Origin: Deltaproteobacteria bacterium YD0425bin51
GTDB lineage: Bacteria; Desulfobacterota; Desulfobacteria; Desulfobacterales; YD0425bin51
Reading direction: 5' to 3'
DNA: 64,000 nucleotides
Assembly: GCA_002753225.1 (NCBI GenBank)
Contig: PDZS01000003.1
Location: forward strand, 141,938 to 205,937
A program made the position numbers and the translations under genes. The notes under the pieces are model-generated. The model made no database searches. It was not told the origin of the DNA and saw only the letters and a list, made by a program, of their open reading frames with translations. Numbering within the stretch: the stretch's first letter is position 1; the number at the start of each line of letters is the position of its first letter. Below, one piece after another: positions 26,610 through 35,844 of this stretch.

Positions 26610-27195
26610 TCCTGTTTTTCCTGAAAGCCATTTAATAGAAGAGGCTGCTTTATTTATTAGAGAAGGGAAGATAGTTGCATTCCCTACCCAATTTTTATAC
26701 GGACTAGGTGCAGATGCACTTAATAAAAATGCTGTTGATAAGATTTTTAACATTAAAAAAAGAAATTTAAGTAATCCAATTTTAGTTTTAATTAAAAACA
26801 AAGAAGAATTAACCAAATTAGTGAAGCATATTCCAGATACAGCCATATCAATAATGAATCGCTTTTGGCCAGGTGGTGTTACTATTGTATTTGAGGCAAA
26901 GGCTGATCTCCCTGTAAATTTAACTGCAGGAACAGGTAAAATTGGAGTAAGAATTCCAAGTCACCCTGTTTCTGTAGCTTTAGTAAATGGAGTTGATTTA
27001 CCAATTACTGCAACTAGCGCAAATATTTCTGGATTTCCAGGATGTTCTGTAATTTCTGACTTTGGGGCAGAACTTTTGGATGAAATTGATCTTATTTTAG
27101 ATGCTGGTATTCTTAAAGGTGGAAAAGGCTCAACAGTTATAGATGTTACTGTTAATCCTCCTAAAATTTTAAGACAGGGGGAAATCGCATTGTAG
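26554..27195 (+). CDS. Sua5/YciO/YrdC threonylcarbamoyl-AMP synthase-family protein
   Basis: 213 residues with the YrdC core: VAFPTQFLYGLGADALNKNA (usual FPTETVYGLGADA, so Glu-Thr is replaced), KIFNIKKRNLSNPILVLI (KxR...N site) and TATSANISGFPG (S-x-N). Members make TC-AMP for tRNA t6A37. The variant PTQF motif leaves open a YciO-like side function. The first 56 nt overlap the end of purD-purE; the ATG at 26554 is the only one before the core, and a non-ATG start nearer 26600 is possible. The stop codon TAG lies within the palindromic repeat at 27191-27220. Confidence 0.85.
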   Translation: MKWQIKLIKKTKSLIRKINPVFPESHLIEEAALFIREGKIVAFPTQFLYGLGADALNKNAVDKIFNIKKRNLSNPILVLIKNKEELTKLVKHIPDTAISIMNRFWPGGVTIVFEAKADLPVNLTAGTGKIGVRIPSHPVSVALVNGVDLPITATSANISGFPGCSVISDFGAELLDEIDLILDAGILKGGKGSTVIDVTVNPPKILRQGEIAL

Positions 27196-27220
27196 AGACT
27201 CACGTCCGTGCATCTCTACA
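27191..27220. repeat. Second palindromic REP-like element, supplying the stop of the Sua5 gene
   Basis: Inverted repeat with 14-nt arms (TGTAGAGA...CACG and CGTG...TCTCTACA, two mismatches) and a 2-nt loop. It shares its arms with the perfect palindrome at 13758-13783. Its TAG is the stop codon of the preceding gene. It stands in the 49-nt gap between two convergent genes and could act as a bidirectional terminator or mRNA-stabilising hairpin, though no strong T tract follows on the + strand. Confidence 0.72.
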
Positions 27221-27244
27221 ATTCATAAAATAAAAAAAATTAAA

Positions 27245-28309
27245 TTACGAAGGGAAAACAACAAGGTTTTCTTTAACTTCTAATTGAATATTGTTCTTTA
27301 CGACGACATCTCTCCAATTACTATATCCCTTTGGAGGATGATATTGATACTTTTGAGAATCATATATCCCTTCAACTCCTGTCATAACTTCCATTGAATT
27401 TGTAGCAGCTGCTTTTACGCCATCATCTGTAGCTCTTGCTCCTTCATAAAAATCATTTCCAGGCCATGAGACATGATCCCAAGCAACAAAGCTAAACAAC
27501 TCACAATTAGCAAAACAATCACCTTTTTCTTCATATGTTTTAGGATGACAAAGCTGTGGCTTATTTTCATTCCCTTTAGTTAGTGGTCTCACAAGAAAAG
27601 ATATAGCATTTATTTCATATCTTTCATTATCACATTCTTGGTATGGATCATAATATACAGCATCAATATTTGAAAAATCGCTACCATGCTTATTTAAAAA
27701 ATTGATTAGAACTTTTTTTAGTTCAGAACCTAGCTGTCTCATAAATTTTCCAGCAAACTGACCACAACCAAGACCAGGGATTGTAATGAAAGCCCTTGTA
27801 TCTTTTTGTTTTGCAATTTGATTGGCATACATAAAGAGTGGTAGTAATCTTCTTTCATATAGACCATAATATCCTTCAGAATTGATATTTCCTGTTCGTG
27901 TTACTTCATTCCAATCTGCTGGGATATTATTTCTTCCGTTTCTCAATAAGGCTCCTGGTGTAAAAAGAAGCGTTGCATTTAATGGATGTTCATAAACATC
28001 AGGTTTAAAATGTTTACCATTATCATAGACTTTTACAGGGGCTGCAATACCTATATCACCTAATATTGAAAGTTCTTCTTGATTCCAATCTGAACCTTCA
28101 CCAGCAACAGAACTTTCAGCAAAAATTTGTGGACGTTTTGTACTCATTAGCAATTCAATAAATTCATATAAGGTCAATTTTGAAATATTTTTATCATGTA
28201 ATTTCTTCTGTAAATATTTTCCTGAAATTCTTCCAGATACTAGATATTCTAAATAAAACATCGACTTATCATATGTCTTTTTATTAAGCAAAATTGTATA
28301 TTTTTTCAT
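27245..28309 (-). CDS. Uncharacterised protein, possibly macrodomain-like (DUF4804-like)
   Basis: 354 residues, soluble, with no signal peptide. The central part (FITIPGLGCGQFAGKFMRQL, preceded by LLFTPGALLRNGRNN) reads like a macrodomain phosphate-binding loop. The later VSWPGNDFYEGARATDDGVK plus AAATNSMEVMTGVEGIY resembles, from memory, DUF4804-type proteins known in Legionella and some others. Neither match is certain. If correct, binding or hydrolysis of ADP-ribose-type ligands is possible. It is the last gene of a three-gene cluster, 33 nt after the alpha/beta hydrolase gene. Confidence 0.62.
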   Translation of the reverse strand: MKKYTILLNKKTYDKSMFYLEYLVSGRISGKYLQKKLHDKNISKLTLYEFIELLMSTKRPQIFAESSVAGEGSDWNQEELSILGDIGIAAPVKVYDNGKHFKPDVYEHPLNATLLFTPGALLRNGRNNIPADWNEVTRTGNINSEGYYGLYERRLLPLFMYANQIAKQKDTRAFITIPGLGCGQFAGKFMRQLGSELKKVLINFLNKHGSDFSNIDAVYYDPYQECDNERYEINAISFLVRPLTKGNENKPQLCHPKTYEEKGDCFANCELFSFVAWDHVSWPGNDFYEGARATDDGVKAAATNSMEVMTGVEGIYDSQKYQYHPPKGYSNWRDVVVKNNIQLEVKENLVVFPS

Positions 28310-28342
28310 TATCTTCTTCTAAATTTAAGCTAATTATTGTTG

Positions 28343-31069
28343 CTATAAGCTTTCAAAATTAAAATGGTTGTATTCATTTAGCCAACTTTCAATTTTACGT
28401 GCTATTTCTGAAGACATCTGTTTATCTATTAACAGTCGCTCATGACCATTTTCACCCCATTCATCTTTAGTAAATACATAATGCCTTTCATCTATAGATT
28501 TGGTTTTACCAAGGTTATATGACGTGTTTTGAATTGGAGCGACAACATCATTTTCTGCATCTATACTGAAATGTGGCTGTGTCATTTCTCTTTCTTTCAG
28601 AGTTAAATTATATCTACCATCATAACTATACAATTGTTTATCTTCATATAATTCTGAAAATGCAAATTGCAGAAAAACTTTTGCATGTTCTTCAGCTAAT
28701 CCATCCGTCTCAAGACTTTGATAAACATAAGGAGGAATATCTGGAAAACCAATAATATTTTTAATAAAAGGTACATCACCTCCTGCGAAATTTTTATCCA
28801 TCTTTAAACTATAAACATGATGAAAAAGATTAAAAAATTCTTCAAAATTAAGCGTTCTATTTGCAAAAGGAGGATACTTGACGCACTCTTTTAAGAAATC
28901 TTGCATTTTGGGTATACGAATTAAATGTTTTAAAAACTCAAAAACCTTTGATCCAAAACTCATTTCTATTGTACGTGGAGAAGCTATTGAAACCACATGT
29001 GATATTTTTTTTGGAGGAACAAGATCCTCCTGCCCTGTTTCCTCTTTAATCTCCTCAAAAAGAGTTATATATGAACGAATTATAATTCCTCCCATACTGT
29101 GACCTATACACACAAATTCATAATCAGGAAACATTTTATTCAAAAACTTTAATACCACCGGGAAATCATATTTATAATAATCGTCTATACTCCATCCCTC
29201 ATGAGGAATTTCATTAGGAGTTGTATATCTGCCCCTGCCTCGCATATTTACAGAAGCAGCTATATACCCTTTTTTTACAGCCTGTTTCACAATATCATCC
29301 CCCGCATATCTATCATTGATTAATCCTGGGATAAATAACTGAATTTTTTTGGTTTTGTTTAAAGCTTCAGGAATCAATAATTTAATGCTGACATTAAAAC
29401 CTTTCTGTATGGTTGGAATGATATAATTTAAATCAATTCTGAAACCAGCCCCGCGTTTTAATAAATCCAGAATTTCCTGTTCATATTTCTCATATACATC
29501 GCCTAATTTAAGTTTTATCCTCTTCTTATTAGGGTCAAAACCTTCAGCAAAAACAGCTGTTATTGTACTGATTTCTTCAATAGACATTTGATCTAGTTTA
29601 GATTTGGTTTGTAGATATATATCTCTAAGCCCCTCATAAATTCCTAAAGCACGCAAAATAAGAATGTCATCATTGTTAAAAATGGGTTTAAATACAAGCA
29701 GATCATTTCCTTTTTCTTCAAAAAAATGTAGTATATATTCATAATTGTCACCATATTTCGATAAAATATCTGTTTTACTGACAACCTTATCATTTAATTG
29801 TATATCTGTGTCATTTAAAACTTTATATTGATCCGATAATCTTAAAACCCCATTCTGCAGCAGTATTTTCCATATCTCAATTGAATCTGCTTCTGAAATT
29901 CCTTCAATTGCTTCGAATATATAAGGTCTAATATTTTTTCGTTTATTAAAAGCAACAAACAATTGTTCAATAGCAACATCTTGAACTTCTTCTGGAATAT
30001 CTCCTATCTGAATAGATCTATCTACTTTAAAAAAGCTTTTATAGGTTATTCTTGTATCAATTTTTCTGATATTCGCATTAATATAATCAAAAGTTTTTTT
30101 CTTTTCTTTAGGTTTATATAGGATCTCAATTAAACGAAATAATATTTCTATTAAATCTCTCCTATAATGCTGTTTCAAATCCTTTTTTATCATGAGGCTT
30201 GAAGAAGATATAAATCGGCTGACATTTGTAATTGTATTCTTAATTTGAATTGGGAGAAAATTATTGGCAGATATTTGTAACTGAGAATCAAAATCAGGTT
30301 TGGATGGCAATATGATTCTATTAATCAATCCTAATAAATTTGTTAGCAGATGCTGGAAAAGAGTATTCATTGGGGCATTCAAACCAATTTTAAGATCAGG
30401 TGTTAATTGAGTTGAGATAATATTAGATACACTATCACTCAAAGATCTTAATTGTGAAGTTAAGTCCGCTTCCTGATTTTTATTTGGAATAAAATCCATT
30501 AAACCGTATAAAATCCCAATCGGATTTTCATCTTTAAATATTGCAACTGCTACTAATACTTTTGCGTTTTCAGGAAATAAGCTCTTAACTTTAGGATGTA
30601 TTAGGGCATTTGTTTTTACATTTAAAATATGTACAGTTGTCGGTTGTTTATTATTCTTATCATACTTTGCTTGACGTATTAAAGAAGCGGTTAAATTTAT
30701 TGGTTTGCCAGGTGCTGTTCTAAACGATATTTCTTTAGTCGCTTTAAAAAAATCATTAAACTTATTAAGATATTCCCTATAGCCTTCTATATTTTCCAAT
30801 AAGTGGTAATTAGCTGATTGAATGATTTTAGTGTATAGAGTATATGATCCTCTTTCTATTTTCTCAAATAATTGTTCATAGAATGTATGATTAAAAAAAG
30901 GGATACTGGTTTCACTGTATGTAATTGCAGCCATTCTGTCTGTTAAAGCTTGAACAATTTTTGTCATTTGATGTACTAATATTGGATCTGGTGCCGATAT
31001 TTTAATATATTCTATTTCTGGAATATATTTTATACGTTGAGATAAAGAATTTATTTCTAAAAATTTCAA
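28343..31069 (-). CDS. Large alpha/beta hydrolase with GAF-like and helical N-terminal region
   Basis: 908 residues without signal peptide. Residues 1 to about 240 look GAF-like (ENAKVLVAVAIFKDENPIGI followed by LYGLMDF), and about 250-530 form a helical region. An alpha/beta hydrolase fills about 535-900. It shows the oxyanion segment FIPGLINDRYAGDDIV, NMRGRGRYTTPNE, the nucleophile Ser near 658 in CIGHSMGGIIIRSY, a likely acid in DAENDVVAPI near 841 and a likely His in GENGHERLL near 878. The substrate is unknown; esterase, lipase or peptidase activity are all possible. Flanked by a lipoprotein gene (32 nt upstream) and the macro-like gene (33 nt downstream). Confidence 0.75.
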   Translation of the reverse strand: MKFLEINSLSQRIKYIPEIEYIKISAPDPILVHQMTKIVQALTDRMAAITYSETSIPFFNHTFYEQLFEKIERGSYTLYTKIIQSANYHLLENIEGYREYLNKFNDFFKATKEISFRTAPGKPINLTASLIRQAKYDKNNKQPTTVHILNVKTNALIHPKVKSLFPENAKVLVAVAIFKDENPIGILYGLMDFIPNKNQEADLTSQLRSLSDSVSNIISTQLTPDLKIGLNAPMNTLFQHLLTNLLGLINRIILPSKPDFDSQLQISANNFLPIQIKNTITNVSRFISSSSLMIKKDLKQHYRRDLIEILFRLIEILYKPKEKKKTFDYINANIRKIDTRITYKSFFKVDRSIQIGDIPEEVQDVAIEQLFVAFNKRKNIRPYIFEAIEGISEADSIEIWKILLQNGVLRLSDQYKVLNDTDIQLNDKVVSKTDILSKYGDNYEYILHFFEEKGNDLLVFKPIFNNDDILILRALGIYEGLRDIYLQTKSKLDQMSIEEISTITAVFAEGFDPNKKRIKLKLGDVYEKYEQEILDLLKRGAGFRIDLNYIIPTIQKGFNVSIKLLIPEALNKTKKIQLFIPGLINDRYAGDDIVKQAVKKGYIAASVNMRGRGRYTTPNEIPHEGWSIDDYYKYDFPVVLKFLNKMFPDYEFVCIGHSMGGIIIRSYITLFEEIKEETGQEDLVPPKKISHVVSIASPRTIEMSFGSKVFEFLKHLIRIPKMQDFLKECVKYPPFANRTLNFEEFFNLFHHVYSLKMDKNFAGGDVPFIKNIIGFPDIPPYVYQSLETDGLAEEHAKVFLQFAFSELYEDKQLYSYDGRYNLTLKEREMTQPHFSIDAENDVVAPIQNTSYNLGKTKSIDERHYVFTKDEWGENGHERLLIDKQMSSEIARKIESWLNEYNHFNFESL

Positions 31070-31101
31070 TTGAATAATCCTTTAAAATCACTACAAATTT
31101 C

Positions 31102-34100
31102 TTATTTCCCATGAAGAGGGAAACCCTGATTAATAGCACTAACCGGGATTGTTACGAATTGAGTATGAGTTTTATCCTCTGGATCATAATTATCTGGCGG
31201 TCCGCTGGGGTATATATTTATAAATTGACCGTTAGATATTTCCCATCCTCCATTTTTTATATTAACATCGACTTCCTCAGTATTTCCCATATCGTTTGTG
31301 AAAATTGCCTTTACAGATTTTGGGAGCTCGTCATTTTTGCATTTAAAAGATACAGAGAGCCTCTGTCCTTTTGATTTATCTGGATTATTACTATTTGTAT
31401 CTTTCCCATCTACTGTAAATGTTATGCTTTTAACAATGGAAGGTGGCAATGCAAATCCGAAATTAATATTCTCCATAAAAGGATTCATAGGTACAGGATC
31501 TGTAGGGAGTTGTTCGTCCTTTGTAAGAATCTGTATCTGGAATGGAGTAATTCCTGTAACAACTTTAGGCTGTGCGATGACTGCGGCTTGAAACTTCTTA
31601 CCTTTGTAGGAATTGTAATAAACAGTTCGACCAGAATCAGGATCACAAGAAAACTTAATATTCCCAATTTCTGTTAGTTTTGATATGTCATCTTGTGTAG
31701 GAGGCTTGAAGTTGCCACTACTGTCTACAAACTGGTCGTCTAACTTATCAATCTCATAGACTCTCAAAATTGTACCGTCAGCCGCATATTGAACTCCGTT
31801 ATTTTCAGTATCATAATTGACCCATAGTCTTATAAGATATGGTTTAGTATCGTCTGATTTGCTGTAGTATGCTACAAGTACAGATGGATTGTCAGGGTAG
31901 TCTGTTGCTAATTTATTCGAAAATGTATGGCAGAAAGCCGCAAAATTTTTCCCCTCACTGTAATACTTTTCTATCTGGCTAAGCTGGAATATTCTGAGTT
32001 GCAGAGCTTCCTTGCATTCAGAATCATTAGTTGTATTATCAGGATCTCCAAAAGTCACGCTGCCAGGGACATATTTATCCTGAATGAAGTAATTATTGAA
32101 TTTATCAGGCCAGTTATCAGCGTTCCAGTTTGATGTATTAACGTACCAGTCAGGGAGCCAAGAGTCAGAATCTGCAGAAATAGGATAGAATCCTGCATAA
32201 TCGAAGAACATATTTACAAATTGCATATCAGGAGTCCCATCTCCCCAATTTTTTTGGAACCATAGTTGCATCATACCTACCAATTGACCTGATTCGCGCC
32301 ATTTTCCTTCATACCACCACTTAAGTTTTGCTAATGTATCATCGCTAAAAAAGTCATTGGAATTGCAAATATCGTCTGCAGGCTGCATTCCCACTTTATA
32401 CCATGTTATACTGTTAAGATCAGCTGCAGCACCTTCTGTGGGCAAATCTCCTTCACCTATATAGTAGTTGATAATTCCGGAAGGTAATAGTTCGAATCTG
32501 TAATAGTACCAACCCTGGCCATTATAACCTTTCCCATCGTTCATGATATTGTTTTTATCATAAAAGAATGATGTGGACATAGCATAGTTACCGCCAGGTG
32601 TAGCAATTGGCCATTCCTTATGCTTATTTGCATTATTATTTTTAGAATCAGGGGTAATGACTGTACCATTGAAAGTACCATTTTTCTTCCCTGTATAGTC
32701 AAAAATATCTCCAGTTATAGAATAGTTTCCTGGGATCATAAAGTGAGGACCAAAACTAATTGATGAAAAAGGGTTTTCTGGAGCTTTTGTAGCAGCATAC
32801 TTCAAAATTTTAACTTCCCACCTAGCAATTTTATCTTGTGCTACATTTTTTTCTAAAGCAGCAATAAACTCTTCTTCTCCAATAAACTCTTGATTTATCA
32901 ATGGTTTCATGAGTTCAATAATATCTTGCGGTATTCTTTCAATAAGAAGTTTATTTAAAATTTCTTCAGTTAATTTGAAGGTTACTCCAAAATTTTTCCA
33001 TACATAATCTCCTGCAGGATATTCTGATTGTATTGTGTAAGTTGGGTTGTCTCTGCAATAATTTTTTAAATCATCCCAGGATTGAAACAAAGGGTTGCCA
33101 TCCTTATCCATTTGTGCCAGGGCTATACCGTTCTTTGTAATCAAATCATTTGGCGTTTGATCAGGATAAAACTTAAAGGCTTTTTTTAAATTAGATACAA
33201 ATCTATAAACCGTAAGTTTAGGATCGAGCTTAGTCCCCTCAAGACAAGTTCCAAAGGTTTTGCCTGAGCATACATCACCAGCTTTATTAGCAAATTGATA
33301 AGGAACATATTCAAAATCAAGTTCTCTCCATCTGGCGTAATTTATGTAAGGGGACTGGTTCATGGGGTATTTGCTGTAAAGGAAAGTCGAACCGCAAGCA
33401 TTTTTTGTTATTCCATCAAAATTATAGTAAGCACGGAATATATAATTACCATATTTATATCCCTTCCATGTCGAAAATTCTGTATTCAGATATTCTCCAT
33501 CAGTTGACTGCCAGTTAGGAAAATCACCTTTGGGGTCTGATATAACTTTTGTTGAACCTATTTCAGGAACTTTATGAGCATAATTATCAATGTCATCGAA
33601 ATCAGCAGAGTCTATAAACATTAATAATGGTCCGCATTCTTTAGGAATCTTATTATCGATCTTCCCCTGATTATCAATAAGGAATCCTTTTTGTCCAGGA
33701 ATAGCTTTCACTATATAAGTCATGGTCTGATTTTTTTTGTCATATGATGCATCAGTTATCGTACATACGCCGATGTCTTCATTAATAATAGGAACAGTTT
33801 TAGATAAATCTTCTAAAATAGCAACGATTGCTGCATTGGGATTCCCTTTCTTGAATATATTATGCCATTCTTTTACAAATTTTTCTGATGTAACAGTGTC
33901 AGCTTTTCTGACAGGTGTATCTGTAAACCTTACTATAAGAGGGCTTGCTCCTTTCAAGATAACCGTATATGTTTTATCAGCTTCATTGAATTTAAGAGAA
34001 CCTGAATCTGATGATTGGACAAATAGCCAGGTTTCCTTTTGCGTTTTAATGATATTTGAACTTTTATGCGCATTACTTTTAAATGCACTTTTACATGAAC

Positions 34101-34170
34101 CTATTATGCAAAGTAATAAAACTATTAATAAAATCAAAAAACTCTTCGACATCTTTGATGTTGTTTGCAT
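31102..34170 (-). CDS. Large lipoprotein of unknown function
   Basis: 1022 residues. The N-terminus has a basic-hydrophobic signal and a lipobox (LLLCIIGSC, Cys near residue 26), so the product is probably a lipid-anchored envelope or surface protein. An N-terminal module at about 35-190 (SPLIVRFTDTPVRKADTVTS, CTITDASYDKKNQTMTYIV) resembles a small beta domain I have seen in other secreted proteins of unknown role. The rest is rich in aromatic residues, Asp, Asn and Gly, as in extracellular beta proteins or glycan-active enzymes, but no catalytic signature is recognisable. GGAGG precedes the ATG. It is the first gene of the cluster with the hydrolase and macro-like genes. Confidence 0.7.
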   Translation of the reverse strand: MQTTSKMSKSFLILLIVLLLCIIGSCKSAFKSNAHKSSNIIKTQKETWLFVQSSDSGSLKFNEADKTYTVILKGASPLIVRFTDTPVRKADTVTSEKFVKEWHNIFKKGNPNAAIVAILEDLSKTVPIINEDIGVCTITDASYDKKNQTMTYIVKAIPGQKGFLIDNQGKIDNKIPKECGPLLMFIDSADFDDIDNYAHKVPEIGSTKVISDPKGDFPNWQSTDGEYLNTEFSTWKGYKYGNYIFRAYYNFDGITKNACGSTFLYSKYPMNQSPYINYARWRELDFEYVPYQFANKAGDVCSGKTFGTCLEGTKLDPKLTVYRFVSNLKKAFKFYPDQTPNDLITKNGIALAQMDKDGNPLFQSWDDLKNYCRDNPTYTIQSEYPAGDYVWKNFGVTFKLTEEILNKLLIERIPQDIIELMKPLINQEFIGEEEFIAALEKNVAQDKIARWEVKILKYAATKAPENPFSSISFGPHFMIPGNYSITGDIFDYTGKKNGTFNGTVITPDSKNNNANKHKEWPIATPGGNYAMSTSFFYDKNNIMNDGKGYNGQGWYYYRFELLPSGIINYYIGEGDLPTEGAAADLNSITWYKVGMQPADDICNSNDFFSDDTLAKLKWWYEGKWRESGQLVGMMQLWFQKNWGDGTPDMQFVNMFFDYAGFYPISADSDSWLPDWYVNTSNWNADNWPDKFNNYFIQDKYVPGSVTFGDPDNTTNDSECKEALQLRIFQLSQIEKYYSEGKNFAAFCHTFSNKLATDYPDNPSVLVAYYSKSDDTKPYLIRLWVNYDTENNGVQYAADGTILRVYEIDKLDDQFVDSSGNFKPPTQDDISKLTEIGNIKFSCDPDSGRTVYYNSYKGKKFQAAVIAQPKVVTGITPFQIQILTKDEQLPTDPVPMNPFMENINFGFALPPSIVKSITFTVDGKDTNSNNPDKSKGQRLSVSFKCKNDELPKSVKAIFTNDMGNTEEVDVNIKNGGWEISNGQFINIYPSGPPDNYDPEDKTHTQFVTIPVSAINQGFPLHGK

Positions 34171-34245
34171 AGTGAAACCTCCAAAACTAAGATTAGTTCT
34201 AACATTACTCGAAATAATTTTGAATAGTAAAAAAATGATTTTGTG

Positions 34246-35844
34246 TCAACAAAAGATAAGTAATTCTTTTGACGCTAAATGCTTAAAGACTCTGCCATCT
34301 GGAGTAACACCTCTAATCTCTCTGTCATAAAGAAATCCAGATAAAAGAAATTTTCCGATTTCAATGCGATCTTTCAAGCTAATCTCTATGTTGTCTGGAA
34401 TAGGTTTTGGAATGGGAATTTCTATCTTTTTATCATTAAGAAACTTTATAAAATTAAGTATTCTTGAAAGCCGCATTAATGTATTAACTTGTTTTCGGCT
34501 TGTGGTATGGGACAATGGGAATGAGCTAGAACGCATAAGAGATAGACTTTTGGGAAGCAAATTTTCATGCTTGCATAATTCAAAATCTAAACTGCCAGGA
34601 GATGGATAGAAAACAGATGCACCAATAAGGATTTTATTTTTAAACAAATAAAGAATATCTTGAAGAGAATCAAAAGGGTCTTGAAAAGGAGCGCCAATAA
34701 TTATGTACCCTACAACCTCCATATCATTAGATTTGGCAGCTTCTACTGCACCTTCAAATGCTTTTCTTATATCGGGTCTGTTGAATTTTGATAATTGATT
34801 TAAAGATATTGAACCAAGCGAAAGATTAAGGATTTTAAATCCAGCTTTTTTCATGATTTTTATTGTTTCCATATCTAAGGAATTTGGAAATAGCCCATTC
34901 ATTGCCCGCAGTTCAGGTTTTTCCTGTTTAAGTTTAAATAAATTGATAATTTCTTCCATAAGGCTTAAAAACCATTTTTTGTCTAAAGTCAAATTCTCAT
35001 CTTCAAAATCAATAAATCCAACTTCATTACTTTTAGCTTCTGCTGTTATCTCAGAGATAACAGATTCGACACTCCTTTTTCTATATGTGCCATGTGAAGA
35101 TGCGCCTGAAACTGAGCAGTAACTGCATTTAATCGGACAACCACGACTTGCTACAACTGTTACAGCCTGTTTTTTATTTCTTCTATAAAAAGATGTTTTT
35201 ATAAGATGAGATGCAGGTAGAGCTAATTTTTCAATATCTTTTATCCATGTTGGTTCAGAGATATGAAGGGTTTCATCTTGTTTTCTAAAAACAATTCCTG
35301 GAATATTATCTAAAGGTAGATTTTTTTTAATACTTTTTGCAAGAAGAGGGATTGAGATTTCTCCTTCACCCCTTAAAACAAAATCAATATATTTACATCT
35401 CATAACAGTTTCTGGCATTGAAGTTGGGTGATGTCCTCCCATAACTATTTTACAATCAGGGTGATGGCTTTTAATAGTTTCAGCAGTTTTTAAAGCTATA
35501 CCTGCATAAGGAGTAAAAAGAGATGAAATTCCAATAAGAAATGCATCTGATTCCCTAGCTTTTTTGCCTATAGTTTCAAAACTGTAACCAAAATGTTTAA
35601 AATTGTTGAACAGGCTAAAAGGAGATATATCAGCAGTTTCATAGTATTTTTTCAAATAATCCATTTCTTCTGGGAAATTAATAATTTTAGACTTTGAATT
35701 AGCAAGGCTATCAAATATTTCTACTGTGAAACCTTCTTTAATTAGGTTTCCAGCAATACATGACAAGCCATATGGGATTGTTCTTTTTGTTGTTAGGTAA
35801 AAATCTTGGATTGGAGGCTGGACAAGAAGGATTTTATTATTCAT
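34246..35844 (-). CDS. B12-binding radical SAM protein
   Basis: 532 residues. The N-terminal part (about 1-150) is a cobalamin-binding-like Rossmann domain: ILLVQPPIQDFYLTTKRTIP, and later IVMGGHHPTSMPETVM. The radical SAM core follows, with the [4Fe-4S] ligands in RGCPIKCSYCSVSG (CxxxCxxC, about residue 234). This architecture covers methyltransferases, cyclases and lipid or tetrapyrrole modifying enzymes, and the reaction cannot be assigned. The start overlaps the REC-histidine kinase stop by 4 nt, tying it to the 20-kb gene run upstream; 75 nt separate it from the lipoprotein gene. Confidence 0.85.
   Translation of the reverse strand: MNNKILLVQPPIQDFYLTTKRTIPYGLSCIAGNLIKEGFTVEIFDSLANSKSKIINFPEEMDYLKKYYETADISPFSLFNNFKHFGYSFETIGKKARESDAFLIGISSLFTPYAGIALKTAETIKSHHPDCKIVMGGHHPTSMPETVMRCKYIDFVLRGEGEISIPLLAKSIKKNLPLDNIPGIVFRKQDETLHISEPTWIKDIEKLALPASHLIKTSFYRRNKKQAVTVVASRGCPIKCSYCSVSGASSHGTYRKRSVESVISEITAEAKSNEVGFIDFEDENLTLDKKWFLSLMEEIINLFKLKQEKPELRAMNGLFPNSLDMETIKIMKKAGFKILNLSLGSISLNQLSKFNRPDIRKAFEGAVEAAKSNDMEVVGYIIIGAPFQDPFDSLQDILYLFKNKILIGASVFYPSPGSLDFELCKHENLLPKSLSLMRSSSFPLSHTTSRKQVNTLMRLSRILNFIKFLNDKKIEIPIPKPIPDNIEISLKDRIEIGKFLLSGFLYDREIRGVTPDGRVFKHLASKELLIFC

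Noticed and set aside
33737..34330. 197-residue + strand open frame with hydrophobic stretches
   Set aside because: It lies antisense to the lipoprotein signal region and the radical SAM 3' end; hydrophobicity comes from the complementary strand.
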